64,000 bases of DNA from Ancistrus triradiatus (GCA_025084515.1 JAJAGP010001675.1:1-64000); one strand, 5' to 3'; positions 11,383 to 22,155 are shown, counted from the first letter of the stretch. Notes: a model not told the origin generated them from the letters alone. A program made the numbers and translations.

Positions 11383-11876
11383 CTAAGACTCGTTACAATG
11401 TCCGGCACTCTCTGGCTCCAGGGATACAGAGAACTCTAAAGCTGCTGGTGTCCCTAAAGGGGTAGCAAGTTTCACGTGTCCGTAAAAAGAGTCACCTATG
11501 ACCAGAGCTCTTTCAACAGGCTGCTCAGTGGGTGTTTTCACTGAGGAGGGCAAACCTGTTGGACACGTGAACAGGTAAAGAGTGGTGCTCTCGTGGACTA
11601 GCCTTACGACTACGTCGCCGAACACGTCACCCACTTGCCCTGCTGCGAGGACTCTGCCGGGGCTCTAACTTCGCCTTTGCATCCAGATCTGGCTAAGGGC
11701 TAGGAGCTGAGCTAGCCTTCTCTAATGTCTGGATGCGCGCCTCTAAAAACTACAATCTTCTCCGTCAGACTGGCTACAAGCCTACACCTATCACAAGTAA
11801 AATTTACACTAATGACGGAGGAAGAATAGCTAAACATGCCACACTCGGCACAGGGAACAAGCACAGCAGAAGCCAT
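11383..11876 (-). pseudogene. L2 LINE ORF1 remnant
   Basis: The frame starts at 11876 (MASAVLVPCAECGMF) with a Cys-rich segment (CAECG...CDRCRLV), then a short helical stretch (ASLTEKIVV). Further on, in another frame near 11383-11634, is a segment with RALVIGDSFYGHVKLATPLG, which resembles the SGNH/GDSL esterase-like domain known in ORF1 of fish L2 elements. Frameshifts separate the parts, so no full ORF1 protein can be made. The paralogous start at 21055 preserves the N-terminal frame better. Confidence 0.75.
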
Positions 11877-12385
11877 GTTAGTACAATTAATGGAATTAAA
11901 AGTACTTAGCTTCGGGTGGTGGTTGTTGGGTGCCAAGTGAAGATATGGTTCAGCTGCAAGACCGATGGTCCAATGCAATGCTCGATTAAAGCGTTAATAC
12001 AAGTTAAGTCAACACAAAACGTCACTAAAAAACTAAGTCTCAGAAAGAAAGTGGGAAAAGACTGTAAAAAAGTTATAAAAACACACACTACTGCGAAGAA
12101 GACGCAACTCTGGTTATTAGCTAATGGCTAACTACTGCAAACACAAGCCGGTATACCTGAAAAGTTACTAAATAACGATTAGCGGCAAAAAAAATATAAT
12201 CCGCCGGTACGAGAATAAAATGATTAAAATGTTGTAAAAACCTACTATATATACGATTATATAAGATACAGATGCGATCGGGAATTAAAATATATCAAAG
12301 GTAAAAGCTGCTAGCAGCTATGAAACGGCGTCCTGTGTGCAACCGCAGATCAGTCTGGGTTGCCAGATCCTCGCAATTCTCCGCG

Positions 12386-12477
12386 TCAGTTCTCTCAGCG
12401 TTCTCTCAGCGTTCTCTCAGCGTTCTCTCAGCGTTCTCTCAGCGTTCTCTCAGCGTTCTCTCAGCGTTCTCTCAGCC
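12386..12477. repeat. 11-base tandem repeat at the LINE 5' end
   Basis: About eight direct copies of CGTTCTCTCAG, almost without change. The related LINE copy at 21560 has one or two units, so the tract probably belongs to the element's 5' UTR and varies in copy number. Confidence 0.9.
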
Positions 12478-12801
12478 TTTTTTACACCAAACCCACCTTG
12501 AATGTTGTCCAAAGCACTATCTGTGAATCATCTGACCACAGAATCCAGTTTGAGTCTAACTAGAGGTCTGTGCTTCTGAAATAAACCGTAGACCGTTAAG
12601 TTTTAGTAAACACAACGTTTATTTCAGGAGGCTATGCTTTGCTGCAGACAAAATAATAGGTAGTCCATGATTTACCAAAGGGTTACACTCCAACAGACCC
12701 ATCAGAGCAGAAACTATAAGCTAGTAGATTTATGATTCTTTATTTCCTGTGCTGTGTCTGATTAGTGTGTCACTGTGTTATTTATGTTTGTGTCTCTTTA
12801 G

Positions 12802-13074
12802 CAAATCACACAATGCAGTGGATGTACGGCTGTGAGCTGGATGATGATGGAACCACTAGAGGATACGAACGGTACAGTTACGATGGAAAAGATTTCCTCA
12901 TTCTGGATCTGAAAACTCTGACCTGGACTGCAGCTACAGATAAAGCTCTCATTACCAAACAGGAGTTTGAGAGAAATGGTTATACTGAGGGCCGTAAGGA
13001 CTACCTGGTGGAGGAGTGTATCGATTGGTTAAAGAAGTATGTGTCTTACAGCAGAGAGACTCTGGAGAGGAAAG
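12802..13074 (+). other. MHC class I alpha-2 exon
   Basis: 273 bases, phase 1 at both ends, open throughout. It reads NHTMQWMYGCELDDDG and later EECIDWLKKYVSYSRETLER. Both cysteines of the alpha-2 disulfide (GCEL and EECID) are present, as are the LKTLTWTA segment and the KDYL tyrosine of the helix. It closely fits the teleost classical-type class I alpha-2 domain. Borders are TCTTTAG/CAAATC and GAAAG/GTAGAG. Confidence 0.93.
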
Positions 13075-13241
13075 GTAGAGTGTATGATCTGCTCTGTTAC
13101 TGTCCCACATCACTGAAAACCTGCTGCTCAGTTCCTAACTTATTCCTCATCAGGATGTGGAGGAGAAACATCCATCCACTGCTCCCTCACACACCTCTTC
13201 CTGTCCTTCATCATCTACTAATAATGTTTCTCTCTCTGCAG

Positions 13242-13536
13242 TTCCTCCTGAGGCGCGGATGTTCCAGAAGTTCTCCTCTTCTCCAGAGCTGGTGTTTCAT
13301 GCTACAGGTTTCATTCCAAAAGCACTAAACATGACCTGGCAGAAGGACGGAGTGGACCTGATTGAGGACGTGGAGCTCAGAGAGACATTACCCAACCAGG
13401 ATGGAAGCTTCCAGAAGAGAAGCATTCTGAAAGTCTCACCTGAGGATCTGCAGAAACACGAATACACCTGTGTGATTAAACACAGCAGCCTGAAGAAGGA
13501 CTTGGTGCTGAAAGAGAGAGAGACGAATCCTGAGAG
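13242..13536 (+). other. MHC class I alpha-3 (C1-type Ig) exon
   Basis: The exon encodes VPPEARMFQKFSSSPELVF and onwards to EYTCVIKHSSLKKDLVL. The second Ig cysteine (EYTC) and the Trp (MTWQKDG) are kept, but the first cysteine is Phe (codon TTT where TGT is expected), so the domain's disulfide cannot form. The 3' end runs through a GA-rich stretch (AAAGAGAGAGAGACG) before GAGAG/GTAAGA. The resulting phase does not match the next exon, and slippage in this stretch is a likely cause. Confidence 0.92.
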
Positions 13537-13623
13537 GTAAGAGGAACACTTTCATAAAATCAACTCCAGATTTATAGATGTGGATATGAAATACTGAGAC
13601 TGTACTGATTATTGCTGATCCAG

Positions 13624-13752
13624 ATGGAGGATCAGATGGAGGACCGATTGGTATCATCATTGATGCAGTGCTTTGTGTTCTTGTTCTCATTGCTATCGGT
13701 GTTCTTGTTGCCATCGTTGCTGGAATTCTCGTCTGGAAGAAGAAGAAAGCTG
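13624..13752 (+). other. MHC class I connecting/transmembrane exon
   Basis: Phase 1 to phase 1, 129 bases. It reads DGGSDGGPIGIIIDAVLC and continues as a long hydrophobic helix ending LVWKKKKA. This is the standard Gly-rich connector and membrane segment of teleost class I chains with a Lys stop-transfer cluster. Confidence 0.88.
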
Positions 13753-13953
13753 GTAAGGAAGGAAGGAGACAAATGTAAAGTTTAAAATCAGAATGTAGAG
13801 TTTAAATGAAATAATGGGAGATGAATGAATCAGATCCACTGTACAGTAATATTCTATTTCCATCTGATGGTTGAAGCTCAGCTCCATCATGGAGTAGATC
13901 AGATACAGTACCCAGTTCTTACAGTAACTGTCTGTCCATCATCTGTCTTTCAG

Positions 13954-14114
13954 GATTCAAACCTGTTCCACAGAACCATACAGAGTGTAAGTTTGTCAGT
14001 TTTCTTAAATCGAAGGGATTGTTTATTATAATAATTTAACGTTTAGTAACCTTAATGGCTTCCTGTTTTACAGCCTCTAAGGAGAATTCTCCTCATTCCA
14101 ATGGACAGGTGGAG
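13954..14114 (+). other. MHC class I cytoplasmic exons 6 and 7
   Basis: Exon 13954-13986 encodes FKPVPQNHTE. Exon 14074-14114 encodes SSKENSPHSNGQVE. Both have good GT/AG borders and compatible phases. The final exon (15435-15470, DLEEKQGSLKH then TAA) follows after an intron of 1.3 kb. Confidence 0.8.
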
Positions 14115-14761
14115 GTAAGAATAAGTAAGAAGTGTTAGATCCCGTTTACACTTTGTCTTTTCATGCATCTTGTATTTGGATTGTGTTTTGATCAAATTTT
14201 ACTCTTAAATGTACACTTACATAATAATTATCCCCACCAGAATTATTAGCCCCCAAGTAAAGATAAGTAAAAAGGGTTATAGGAAATGGAGCTTTTTGTG
14301 AATTAGCTTAGTCACCCTTAAATATGAGAAAACTTCAAACCTATGAAAAAAAAAAATCCCTAATCAAGAAAAAGTAATTTTTAACAAAACCACGCGTCAC
14401 AATTACTGTCACCCCTAGAAGTTAATGTAAACAAAATGTAACCAAAGCACTTTTACCATTTATTTTTTTTATTTTGTAGTTGATCAGACTCCCTATGAAC
14501 TTTCAGGCAGTAATCCATGACTTCCTGTTTCACTGGGGTACATATGAGGTGAGACAGAGATCAGAAGTGTGTTGACCTTCATGAGTCGGGGAATAGCTAT
14601 AAAATAGCTGCTGTTCTGAACATGTCCAGATCTACAGCTGGGTCAGTAATTACAAAGGTCCAATCCACTGGAACTGGGACAAACCTGTCTGAGGAGGAAC
14701 CTAGACCTCCAGACTCCTGAAGTGGTTTGAGCGATCAGATCTAAATCTGCTTATAATCTAA

Positions 14762-14890
14762 GTTTGCATGTTCTCCCTGTGTCCATGTGGGTTTACTCCG
14801 GGTTCCTCCCACAGTCCAAAGACGTGTGTGTTAGGTAAATTGGTGTCTGTAAAAGTGTCCTTAGTGCGTGTGAGTGTGCTGCTGCGTTAT
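14762..14890 (+). mobile_element. SINE-like fragment in the MHC tail intron
   Basis: AGTTTGCATGTTCTCCCTGTGT, then GGGTTTACTCCGGGTTCCTCC and CAGTCCAAAGACGTG, is the body of a common fish tRNA-derived repeat. Its tRNA-like head is not clear here. A related antisense copy with a head lies at 47265-47408. Confidence 0.6.
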
Positions 14891-15224
14891 CATAAAGGAG
14901 TTTGTACAAAGGATTAAATGCAGGGAAGGCCGATAATTGTGGAAGATGTTGTTTGGTTAAAAAAATTATTTCTTGATGAGGGTTTTTTTATTAGATTAAT
15001 TTAAAGGTTGGCTTTTTCTCCAATCAGCTCATTAACACTGGACCTGACGACTTCCTGTGCTGTTTGTCAGTTTTTATTTTTGGCAATCAGATGCGTCTTG
15101 GAGAGACCGATGTACTGTACTTACGATTGATTAATATGTGACTACGATGTTTCTCAGATTTCCTCCTGACTCCTGAAGTGCTTTGAGCGATCAGATCTAA
15201 ATCAGATTTAATGGTCTTGGATGC

Positions 15225-15226
<2 letters not shown>

Positions 15227-15264
<38 letters not shown>
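15227..15264. repeat. (CA)n microsatellite
   Basis: A pure CA run of about 38 bases in the last MHC intron. Confidence 0.95.
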
Positions 15265-15266
<2 letters not shown>

Positions 15267-15832
15267 TTCTGTGGCTTATACACAATCCTGATACTCAAAC
15301 ACAGGAAAGTTAAGTGTAAACAGAATCTTAATGATATGTCGTATAAATCTGGTACTTTACTCAATATATCACAGAAAAGATTCAGCTTAGTTCAACTCAC
15401 TCTGATCTTTTGTCTTTGCTCTTTTTTACTCTAGGATTTAGAGGAGAAACAAGGAAGCCTAAAACATTAAGTGTCAGGCTTTAGAGGATGATCATCTCAA
15501 ACACTAAAGCTGGTTTATTCTAGCCTGACAGAAGGCTAACGGAGCTGCTCTGGTACTGATGTTTCATTTTTTGTAGTTGTCTTATTATTACTGGATCATG
15601 TGCTGTTACTCTGACCTAAGAATGTACTGATGGTGCTAAATTCAGGGTCCAGGATGACTGGAACTAAAACTGCTGCTTTTAATGCTGTATATTGCATGTG
15701 TTATTTTTATATTCTCTGCACTAGTTTTATACTTTTTGTATATTTATTTTATGGATATGTACAGTAGTTTGTGTAACATAATCTCATCAGCTTTATTCCA
15801 AAGCACATTCCACATGTTAGTATTACCTGATG

Positions 15833-17533
15833 TGGCGTGACAGCCGTACTCCCCCCCCCCCCCCCCCCCCCCTTACAATGTACCACCGCTTCCTACCTCT
15901 TATATTAATCATGTTATTGTTTAGTATAGTGAATGCATGTATTGTAGTTAGAATGACTTAAGGATGTCCTAGTTTATAGATTCAACTAAGGATTTTTTAT
16001 TCTTTTCGTAAGTGACGCTTTTGGACGTCCTCGTATGTAGGCAAAAAAAGTGCTCCAAGTTTTGGGTCTGTAGCGACACCTACTGACCCTATGATGACAT
16101 TAGCAGACATAGCCACGAGAGGTGGGATTTAATGACGAATCGACCTCTCATTGGCTAAGTCTGGGACAGACCCCCGAATATCCCCGCCTTAGCCGGAATA
16201 TACATATAGTCGAGGAAGCCAGCCATACCAACGTTCTCTTACTCTTACTCTTGCTTTTTCTTTGTTCCTGAAGTGTTCTCTAGTTTTTCTTTCTTTTGTT
16301 TCCTGAAATGCTCAAGCTTTCTTTTGCCAGCATCTTTAATTTTAGGCTTAAAGTTTAAGTTTCCTTTCTTTTCTTTATCTTACGCTAAGTTCTTTTGTAT
16401 CCAGCATTCTTAGAAATTCGGTATCGCCGAATTAGAAATAGTAAAGCCAAACCAAAAGATCGCTACCATACTAGACTACAGTCTCGGATGAGTTTTTTTG
16501 TTGAAGCTCGTGGTACTCGAACGCTGTAACTCTACCTTCACCGCTGGCCAGGGTGGAAATTCTGAGTTATAAGCCGCAAGTCTAGATCCGGTAAGACACC
16601 AGGGAACACCAGGGAACACCAGCTCAGGGAAGAAGCCGAACCAAAGCGAGGCCAGCGACGCACACTTGGCTCCGCGCCACGACGAAGCCGACAGCGGGAA
16701 GCTGAACCTCCGGAGATCCTCCGAACCGTCGCTGTGAATCGGAAGAGAAACCGCTGGCGATTCCTCCTTGCGATCTCGGACGAGAGGCTGACGCCCGGCT
16801 CCATTGCATCTTCTTCGCGTGAGCCCCGCCCCGCAACGGGTAAGGCAAGTACCTCTGGTGTGTCTTATATGGGTCCCTGATTTCTAGAAATCTTGCGTTT
16901 AATCTAAACCAACGCTTCGACATAGACTTATCCGTGTCTGAATAGCTTCCACGAAACCATATACGTGACCAACGTAACTTTTTTGATTAAAAGTTCACCC
17001 GTTTTATAACTAGTCCATAACGATCCTTAGTGGTAGAGATATTTTGATTGTTGAGTTGCAACCTAGAGTCAATTTGGGTTTTTTGATTTTTAAATTACTG
17101 TGATATGTGCGCTTGCCATTATTCCCCCCGTTTCCATACTGTGATTTATATACATGTTCATCGTCTTTTTCATGATTTTGACTCCGAGCTACACTCCTTA
17201 TTACATCAAATAATTTATTGGTATTGCTTTGTTTGAAGTGAATAAACTTGTTATAAGCTTTTGAACTTGCCTGGAAGTGTGAGATTTGTCATTCAAAGGT
17301 CAGGAAAAATAAATACTTGGGGATTCATATTTCAGACTTTAGACTGATCAAGTTGTTTCATTTTTAACTGGTACCCAAATCTACCAGTGAGTTATTTCAT
17401 AATTAATTAATATTTATTCATAATTAAATTGATTTGGTGGTGCCTCGTATTCCTTAATTAATTAATATATATTTTAATTAATAAAGTTTAATTAAAAATC
17501 AATCCAATTAAAGTGTAGCCTAAGTTTGCTACA
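15833..17533. mobile_element. LTR-like block, possibly a solo LTR
   Basis: The block begins TGTGGCGTGACAG, ends GTTTGCTACA, and contains promoter-like sequence: ATTGGCT near 16150, then GAATATACATATAGTCGAGG near 16196, then a pyrimidine-rich leader. AATAAA occurs near 17242. Composition differs from both flanks and no host exon is recognised. A poly-C run (15851-15872) lies near the left edge. I could not confirm a target-site duplication, and there is no second copy in the window, so this remains tentative. Confidence 0.35.
15851..15872. repeat. Poly-C tract
   Basis: 22 consecutive C residues. This length is prone to sequencing and replication error. Confidence 0.95.
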
Positions 17534-18834
17534 CTGGATATGATGTGATATAGTGATCCAGGATTCAGCTTAAGCTCAGGAGCAACATAAGAACATGATC
17601 TGTCTTTCAGCAGCTAATGATTATGAGAACCACACCTCACATGACTTTGTTCTGTTTTTGTCTGGTTAGATTAATGGTGGTTTAGTTCAGTTTGATGCTG
17701 ATCTGGTCGGTCAAGCCATCCGTGCTCCATCCCTGCTCCTATAGGTGTGATATTACAGCAATATTATGTGATGTAACAGTAACATCGGTGCAGATACGCA
17801 CTTTTATGGAAGCTCATTTCTGCCACTTCCAGGGTTTTATTATTTGTTTTTCATTGTTTAGTGATGCTATGTTGTTATTTTGAGATGCTTATCTCAGATT
17901 ATTTTTTTTATTTTGGGTCCAACATTTCACATTTAGTTCTCATGCTTGTAACCGCACCTTTTTCTTCAGAAATCATGTCATATCCTGCAGTTGCTGCTGT
18001 GCTTATCGGGGTGTGTCCTTAATCAATGTACGAGTTCATTAATAGTGTTTTAATTGTTTGTTCATTAGTGTAAGATAACTTATTAAACATGTTGGACTGA
18101 AATGTGTTCATTGAGCTACAGAATGATTTGTTTCAGGGTTTACAGTGTTTCTGAGTAACTGCTAGCATTAATGCCTCATGTTTCATGTTTAATTACCCGG
18201 TGTTCTAAATATAATTACCTTATGGTTCAGACATATTTTGTTATTCAGACAGTAAGTAATTCTGTTTATTTGTTTGTTTATTGTTGTTTGATTGATTGAT
18301 TTTGTGTATTCTGTGTGTAACACAGCCATCAATAAACTATACTGCAGGCCACAGTTAAGCAGTCTGTGCTTTTTACTGAGAAAGAGTGTAAGTGAAGGTT
18401 CAGCTGATAAAACTGTTTAGGAGCCCCGGTCCTAATTCTGGATCTGTGATGATGCAGTGAGAGCTGTGCCAGGAGAACATTATATTCTTTATTATTATAA
18501 TTATTATTATTATTGATGATGATGATGATGTTGTTAACACGTTGAACGCTAGGTGGCTGGAAACCCGAAAATACATCATACTAACTGATTCAAGTCTCAA
18601 AGCTTCATACCTAATTATTGCTTAGATTTAAACACGCAATTATGTGGAATTCTTCAGTCGTGTGGATCTGGAACACCACAATATAGAAGCCATTTCAATG
18701 TAAGACTCACATTTCTGACAGACGGCTGCTTTTGAATATGCGCAGCATCACTGATTTTGTATAGAAAACCCCCCTTGGCAAAAACCTGGAGCGCAACACA
18801 AAGAATTTGCTCCGAACTCCGGGTGTGTCCACGG
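17534..18834. other. No gene recognised
   Basis: A/T-rich intergenic sequence. A short microsatellite (ATT then GAT units) lies near 18490-18533. No exon of the MHC or Ig genes is visible here. Confidence 0.5.
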
Positions 18835-19434
18835 AGGGTCATATGAGCGATTGGGAGCGGGGAAGATTGTTAATAGAAATGATGGACTGTGCTGAGAAAC
18901 GCTAAGGCTCACACAGATAATCATCAGGGAACTAGGAAACGTTAAAGCGGGGTCTGATCAGGAAAAAATGTACTGTGAATTTTCATAGTAAAACTATGAA
19001 TTGCTTGACAGTTTTAATGTGAAGTTTCAAAGTTTGACCATGAAGCTCACAGTGAATTTTTGATGGTAATTTGTCCACTTCATGGGTCTACTGAAATTTC
19101 ATAGTACAACTGTAATCTTGGTGGACTATGAACGGACCATGAATTATTTTACAGTTGTTGCTATGAATTTTGGTGGAAATTTGGCCACTTCATGGTTCTA
19201 CTTTCAAATTTCACAGTACATTTTTTACTGTGATCAGCCTCTCCAGATGGAGATTTCTCCGTAATGTTTGTGCTTTGATGTGAGAAACTCAGGGTTAGTT
19301 GAAGTAAACCTGCTAGCGAGCAGCTTAGCTTCACGGAAGGATGTTGCCTGAGTAACTGACTCCAAGTTATGCTGAACTTGCTTTCTAAAACCGGAAACCT
19401 AGAGTTTCCGTAACCTCTGAGTCAGCTACCTCTA
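18835..19434. mobile_element. Harbinger-like non-autonomous element split by a MITE
   Basis: The sequence GCTGAGAAACGCTAAGGCTC, then AAAGCGGGGTCTGAT, then GAGATTTCTCC and CTGCTAGCGAGCAGCTTAGC, matches 50600-50860 almost base for base, except that this copy carries a 272-base insertion. At 50860 the shared sequence leads into GGGGGTATTTCAGAAAGCAGG, a terminus typical of Harbinger-type fish MITEs. The assignment to Harbinger is by terminus appearance only. Confidence 0.55.
18959..19230. mobile_element. 272-bp palindromic MITE with an empty-site partner
   Basis: The inverted termini are CAGGAAAAAATGTACTGTGAA and, on the opposite strand, CAGTAAAAAATGTACTGTGAA. The interior holds repeated sub-motifs (CATAGTA, ACTGTGAA). 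The site without the element exists at 50708-50711, giving the duplicated target TGAT on both sides here. A second copy, split by an LTR element, spans 24464-29484. Confidence 0.85.
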
Positions 19435-19977
19435 CAAGAATACCAACATCCAAAACATAACATAGGCTGTTTATTTTGTGTCTTTGGTGAGATATTAAAC
19501 ATTTACTATCTCTGTTGCTCTTTGATATTAAATAAAATATAATGATAGATTATCACTGATTAGGATTTGAATTAATCTGCCTTTGACTCCTTCTCTGCAT
19601 GTATAGATCTCTCACACCACAAACCACAAGCCTTTGATCAACAACAGGCAGCATTTGTACATTTCTGAGAAAGTCGTGCAAAGCATGATCTGAATATTTT
19701 CCAACCGCAAAACTATTGTTCATTTTTTGCAACAATTTTGACATCATCATCAAGTGAGATACTTCCTCTGCCCACCTCTGTCAGCTTTCTGTGTTAAAAC
19801 TGCCTTATTTAATCCTTTTAACCCTATAGAAATTCCTCAATATCAATAACATTTTCCCTTAGTGATCATAAAATAAATATTCTTTATAGATGAGCTCTTA
19901 GCAGGTTTGATTTCTTGTCTTCTGACTTTACCATGTGGGCTTTCTCCAGGTACTCTGGTTTCCTGCCACATTCCAAA
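19435..19977 (+). repeat. Segmental duplication, left arm of unit A
   Basis: This segment aligns with 40848-43051 once the 1637-base transposon there is removed. Shared landmarks are ATACCAACATCCAAAAC, GGCTGTTTA, ATCACTGATTAGGATTTG, CAACAGGCAGCAT, CCTCAATATCAATAACATTT and CTTTCTCCAGGTAC. It is the upstream flank of Ig gene A, as 40848-43051 is of Ig gene B. Confidence 0.85.
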
Positions 19978-20215
19978 TACAGTGGGGAAAAAAAAAGTAT
20001 TTAGTCAGCCACTGATTGTGCAAGTTCTCCTACTTAGAAAGCTGGGAGAGGTCTGTAATTTTCATCATAGGGAGAGGAGTAAGATGGCGGCGCGTACAGA
20101 CGCAGCGGCACAGTGCTCTCACTTTCGGTGTACTTTTGTCATTTTTGTATGTGTTGTCATTTGGTTTTTACCATGCTTCACAGTAGGTATGGTGTTCTTG
20201 GGATGCAATCGTGTC
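19978..20215. mobile_element. Tc1-like terminus and fragments
   Basis: CAGTGGGG then TATTTAGTCAGCCACTGATT is a Tc1-like left end related to 6104. It is followed by AAGATGGCGGCGCGTACAGACG, which resembles a LINE 5' leader, and then by ACCATGCTTCACAGTAGGTA, an antisense scrap of Tc1 transposase. It is a mosaic of insertions. Confidence 0.5.
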
Positions 20216-21575
20216 CAGGGTTGAGCGAAGCACACATTCTAATTGGTCATTTACACACTCAAGGTGATTGATCTCCGTAGGTGTATTAAATTTCAAGTCT
20301 GGTAGGTTTTTAATAAATGCAGCTGGAGTAGCAGATGTGGTAGTGCGCTTGGTGTGATCACTTTGCGGGAAAACATCAAGGTTATCTATATTGATACCAA
20401 ATGTTAATATTAGATCTAAAGTATGATTACAGCGGTGGGTTGGTCCCATCACATTCTGAATGATACCCATGGATTCTAAGATGGACTCGAAAGCAATTTT
20501 AAGTGGATCCTGCTCATTGTCAAAGTAAATATTGAAATCACCTACAGTACAATTAAAGCCTTATCTGTTGACAGTAGTAAGCAGGAAAGAAAGTTAGCAA
20601 ATTCCTGAAGTGAATAGCGACCAGGAGTGAGAAGTGATAAACAGTGATAAGCTAGTGGTAAGAAAATGGTTTTGACTTCCATAACGATGGATCAGTCACA
20701 CTAAGAATCAGTATTTCAAACGATTTAGCCTTGTAATGGGATTTAGTTGTAACACCTAACTCTTTGTCAAAAATTGTGGTTACACCTCCCTCCCCCCCGA
20801 CCATTAGGACGAGGGCGGTGAGTATGACTATCCAGGAGGTGGGGCACTAACTTCACATGTGGCATCCAGATCTGCTAAGCTAGGAGCTGAGCTAGCCTTC
20901 TCTAATGTCTGGATGCGCTCCTCTAAAACTACAATCTTCTCCGTCAGACTGGCTACAAGCCTACACCTATCACAAGTAAAATTTAAACTAATGACGGAGG
21001 AAGAATAGCTAAACATGCTACACTCGGCACAGGGAACAAGCGCAGCAGAAGCCATGTTAGTACAATTAATGAATTAAAGCTACTTAGTTTCAAGTGGTGT
21101 TGTGGGGTGCAGAGTGAAGATCTGGTTCAGCTGCAGCCGATGGTCCAATGTAATGCTTGATTAAAGCGTTAATGCAAAGTTAATACAAAACGTCACAAAA
21201 AACTAAGCCTCAGAAAGAAAGAAGGTGGGAAACGGCTGTAAAAACGTTATAAAAACACACACTACTGCAAAAGATGATTCAACTCTGGTAATTAGCTAAT
21301 GGCTAATTACTACAAACACAAGCCGGTATACCTGTAAAGTTACTAAATAATGATTAGCGGCAAAAAAAATATAATCCGCCGGAAAAAAAAAAAAAAAAGT
21401 ACTATATATATATGATTATATATGATACAGATGCGATCGGGAATTAAAATAGTTCAAAGGTAATAAACTGCTAACAGCTACAAAACAGCGTGGGTCCTGT
21501 GTGCAATCGGCACAAATGGGTCTGGGTTGCCAGATCCTCGCAATCCTCGGGACAGTGGTCAGCGTTCTCTTAGCG
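20216..21575 (-). mobile_element. L2 LINE copy 2, internally deleted, antisense
   Basis: Homologous to parts of 9950-12480: endonuclease C-terminal sequence (20216-20470), then the segment equal to about 10270-10640, then ORF1 N-terminus and 5' UTR (20830-21560). Most of ORF1 and all the reverse transcriptase region are missing. It sits inside the unit-A duplication arm; the corresponding place in unit B (about 43590) lacks it, so it inserted after the duplication or was lost from B. Confidence 0.8.
20828..21055 (-). pseudogene. L2 LINE ORF1 N-terminal fragment
   Basis: The start at 21055 gives MASAALVPCAECSMF with the Cys-rich motif CAEC...CDRCR, then a heptad-like stretch LTEKIVVLEERIQTLEKA that could form a coiled coil. 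The frame runs into a deletion junction near 20840. ORF1 proteins of LINEs bind their RNA; this fragment cannot do so alone. Confidence 0.7.
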
Positions 21576-21796
21576 TTCTCATCATCTCTGTAGCCAAATA
21601 CAATACGGAAAATGATAACACCCGAAATAATTAAGCCTTTAATTTAACCCGCCATAAAACCACAGATAATCATATAGAGAATCATATAAAGAATCAACAC
21701 AGCTTAAAGTTACTCTCCCTCAGTTCACAGATATAATTTTGTCTAATAGGCAGTTATTTACATACTGTGTAGTATGTGTAGTATGTACTAGTATGC

Positions 21797-22155
21797 ATTT
21801 TCTGATTTGTGAAAGCCTTCACAGATATAACTGTCTAATAAATTGTTGTAATGATGTTATTTATTACTTTTAGGCATAATCTGATTTGTTAAAACTTTCA
21901 CATATATAATTTTGTTTAATAAATATTTATTATGATATTATTTATTATTTTTAGGCATAATCTGATTTGTTAAAACTTTCACATATATAAACTTGTCTAA
22001 TAAATATTTATTATGATGTTATTTATTATTTTTAGGCATAATCTGATTTTTGAAAGCGTTCACAGACAAAATTTAGTATAAAAAGAATTTATTTATATAA
22101 TATTTATTACTTTTAGGCATTTTCAGATTTGTGAAAGCTTTCACAATTCATTTTC
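21797..22155. repeat. Tandem repeat, about 82 bp, upstream of Ig gene A
   Basis: Four to five direct copies with the landmarks TCTGATTTGTGAAAGC or TCTGATTTGTTAAAAC, TTCACA.ATATAA, TAATAAATATTTATTATGAT and ATTTTTAGGCATAA. Central copies are closest to each other. Unit B lacks this array, so it expanded after the duplication. Confidence 0.85.

Larger units (their letters stand above)
7345..12480 (-). mobile_element. L2-type LINE, antisense, degenerate
   Basis: A long non-LTR retrotransposon read on the minus strand. Its 5' end is the 11-base repeat tract near 12380-12477. ORF1 starts at 11876, endonuclease sequence lies near 10540-10733, and reverse transcriptase landmarks lie at 8650-8970. 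A second, internally deleted copy is at 20216-21575. The insertion lies directly 5' of the surviving MHC alpha-2 exon, so it occupies the interval where MHC exons 1-2 would be expected. The 3' limit near 7345 is approximate. Confidence 0.85.
12802..15470 (+). pseudogene. MHC class I heavy chain, 5' truncated, probably a pseudogene
   Basis: Six exons can be placed by GT/AG borders and protein similarity: alpha-2 (12802-13074), alpha-3 (13242-13536), connecting/transmembrane (13624-13752), and cytoplasmic (13954-13986, 14074-14114, 15435-15470), with the stop at 15468-15470. MHC class I heavy chains display peptides to T cells with beta-2-microglobulin. Leader and alpha-1 exons are not found upstream; that space is filled by an L2 LINE and other repeats. 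Two more lesions are visible. The first Ig-fold cysteine of alpha-3 is replaced by Phe (LVFHATGF, usually C-H-A-T-G-F). The alpha-3 donor leaves phase 2 while the next exon needs phase 1, as read here. The tail KPVPQNHTESSKENSPHSNG and the ending DLEEKQGSLKH are intact. It could instead be an allele with a sequence error at the GA-rich end of exon 4, but the missing 5' half argues for a relic. Confidence 0.85.

Noticed and set aside
3691..12801. MHC alpha-1 exon of the first class I copy
   Set aside because: I searched all frames for the usual alpha-1 pattern (SLQYFYTA, EFTAVGLVD, PKTEWM) and found nothing.
16538..16923. Arg-rich open frames of 88-99 codons on the minus strand
   Set aside because: They overlap each other in different frames inside a GC-rich LTR-like block and resemble nothing known.
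20072..20165. First exon of a host gene starting at AAGATGGCGGCG
   Set aside because: The sequence is typical of a LINE 5' leader and lies in a mosaic of transposon pieces.
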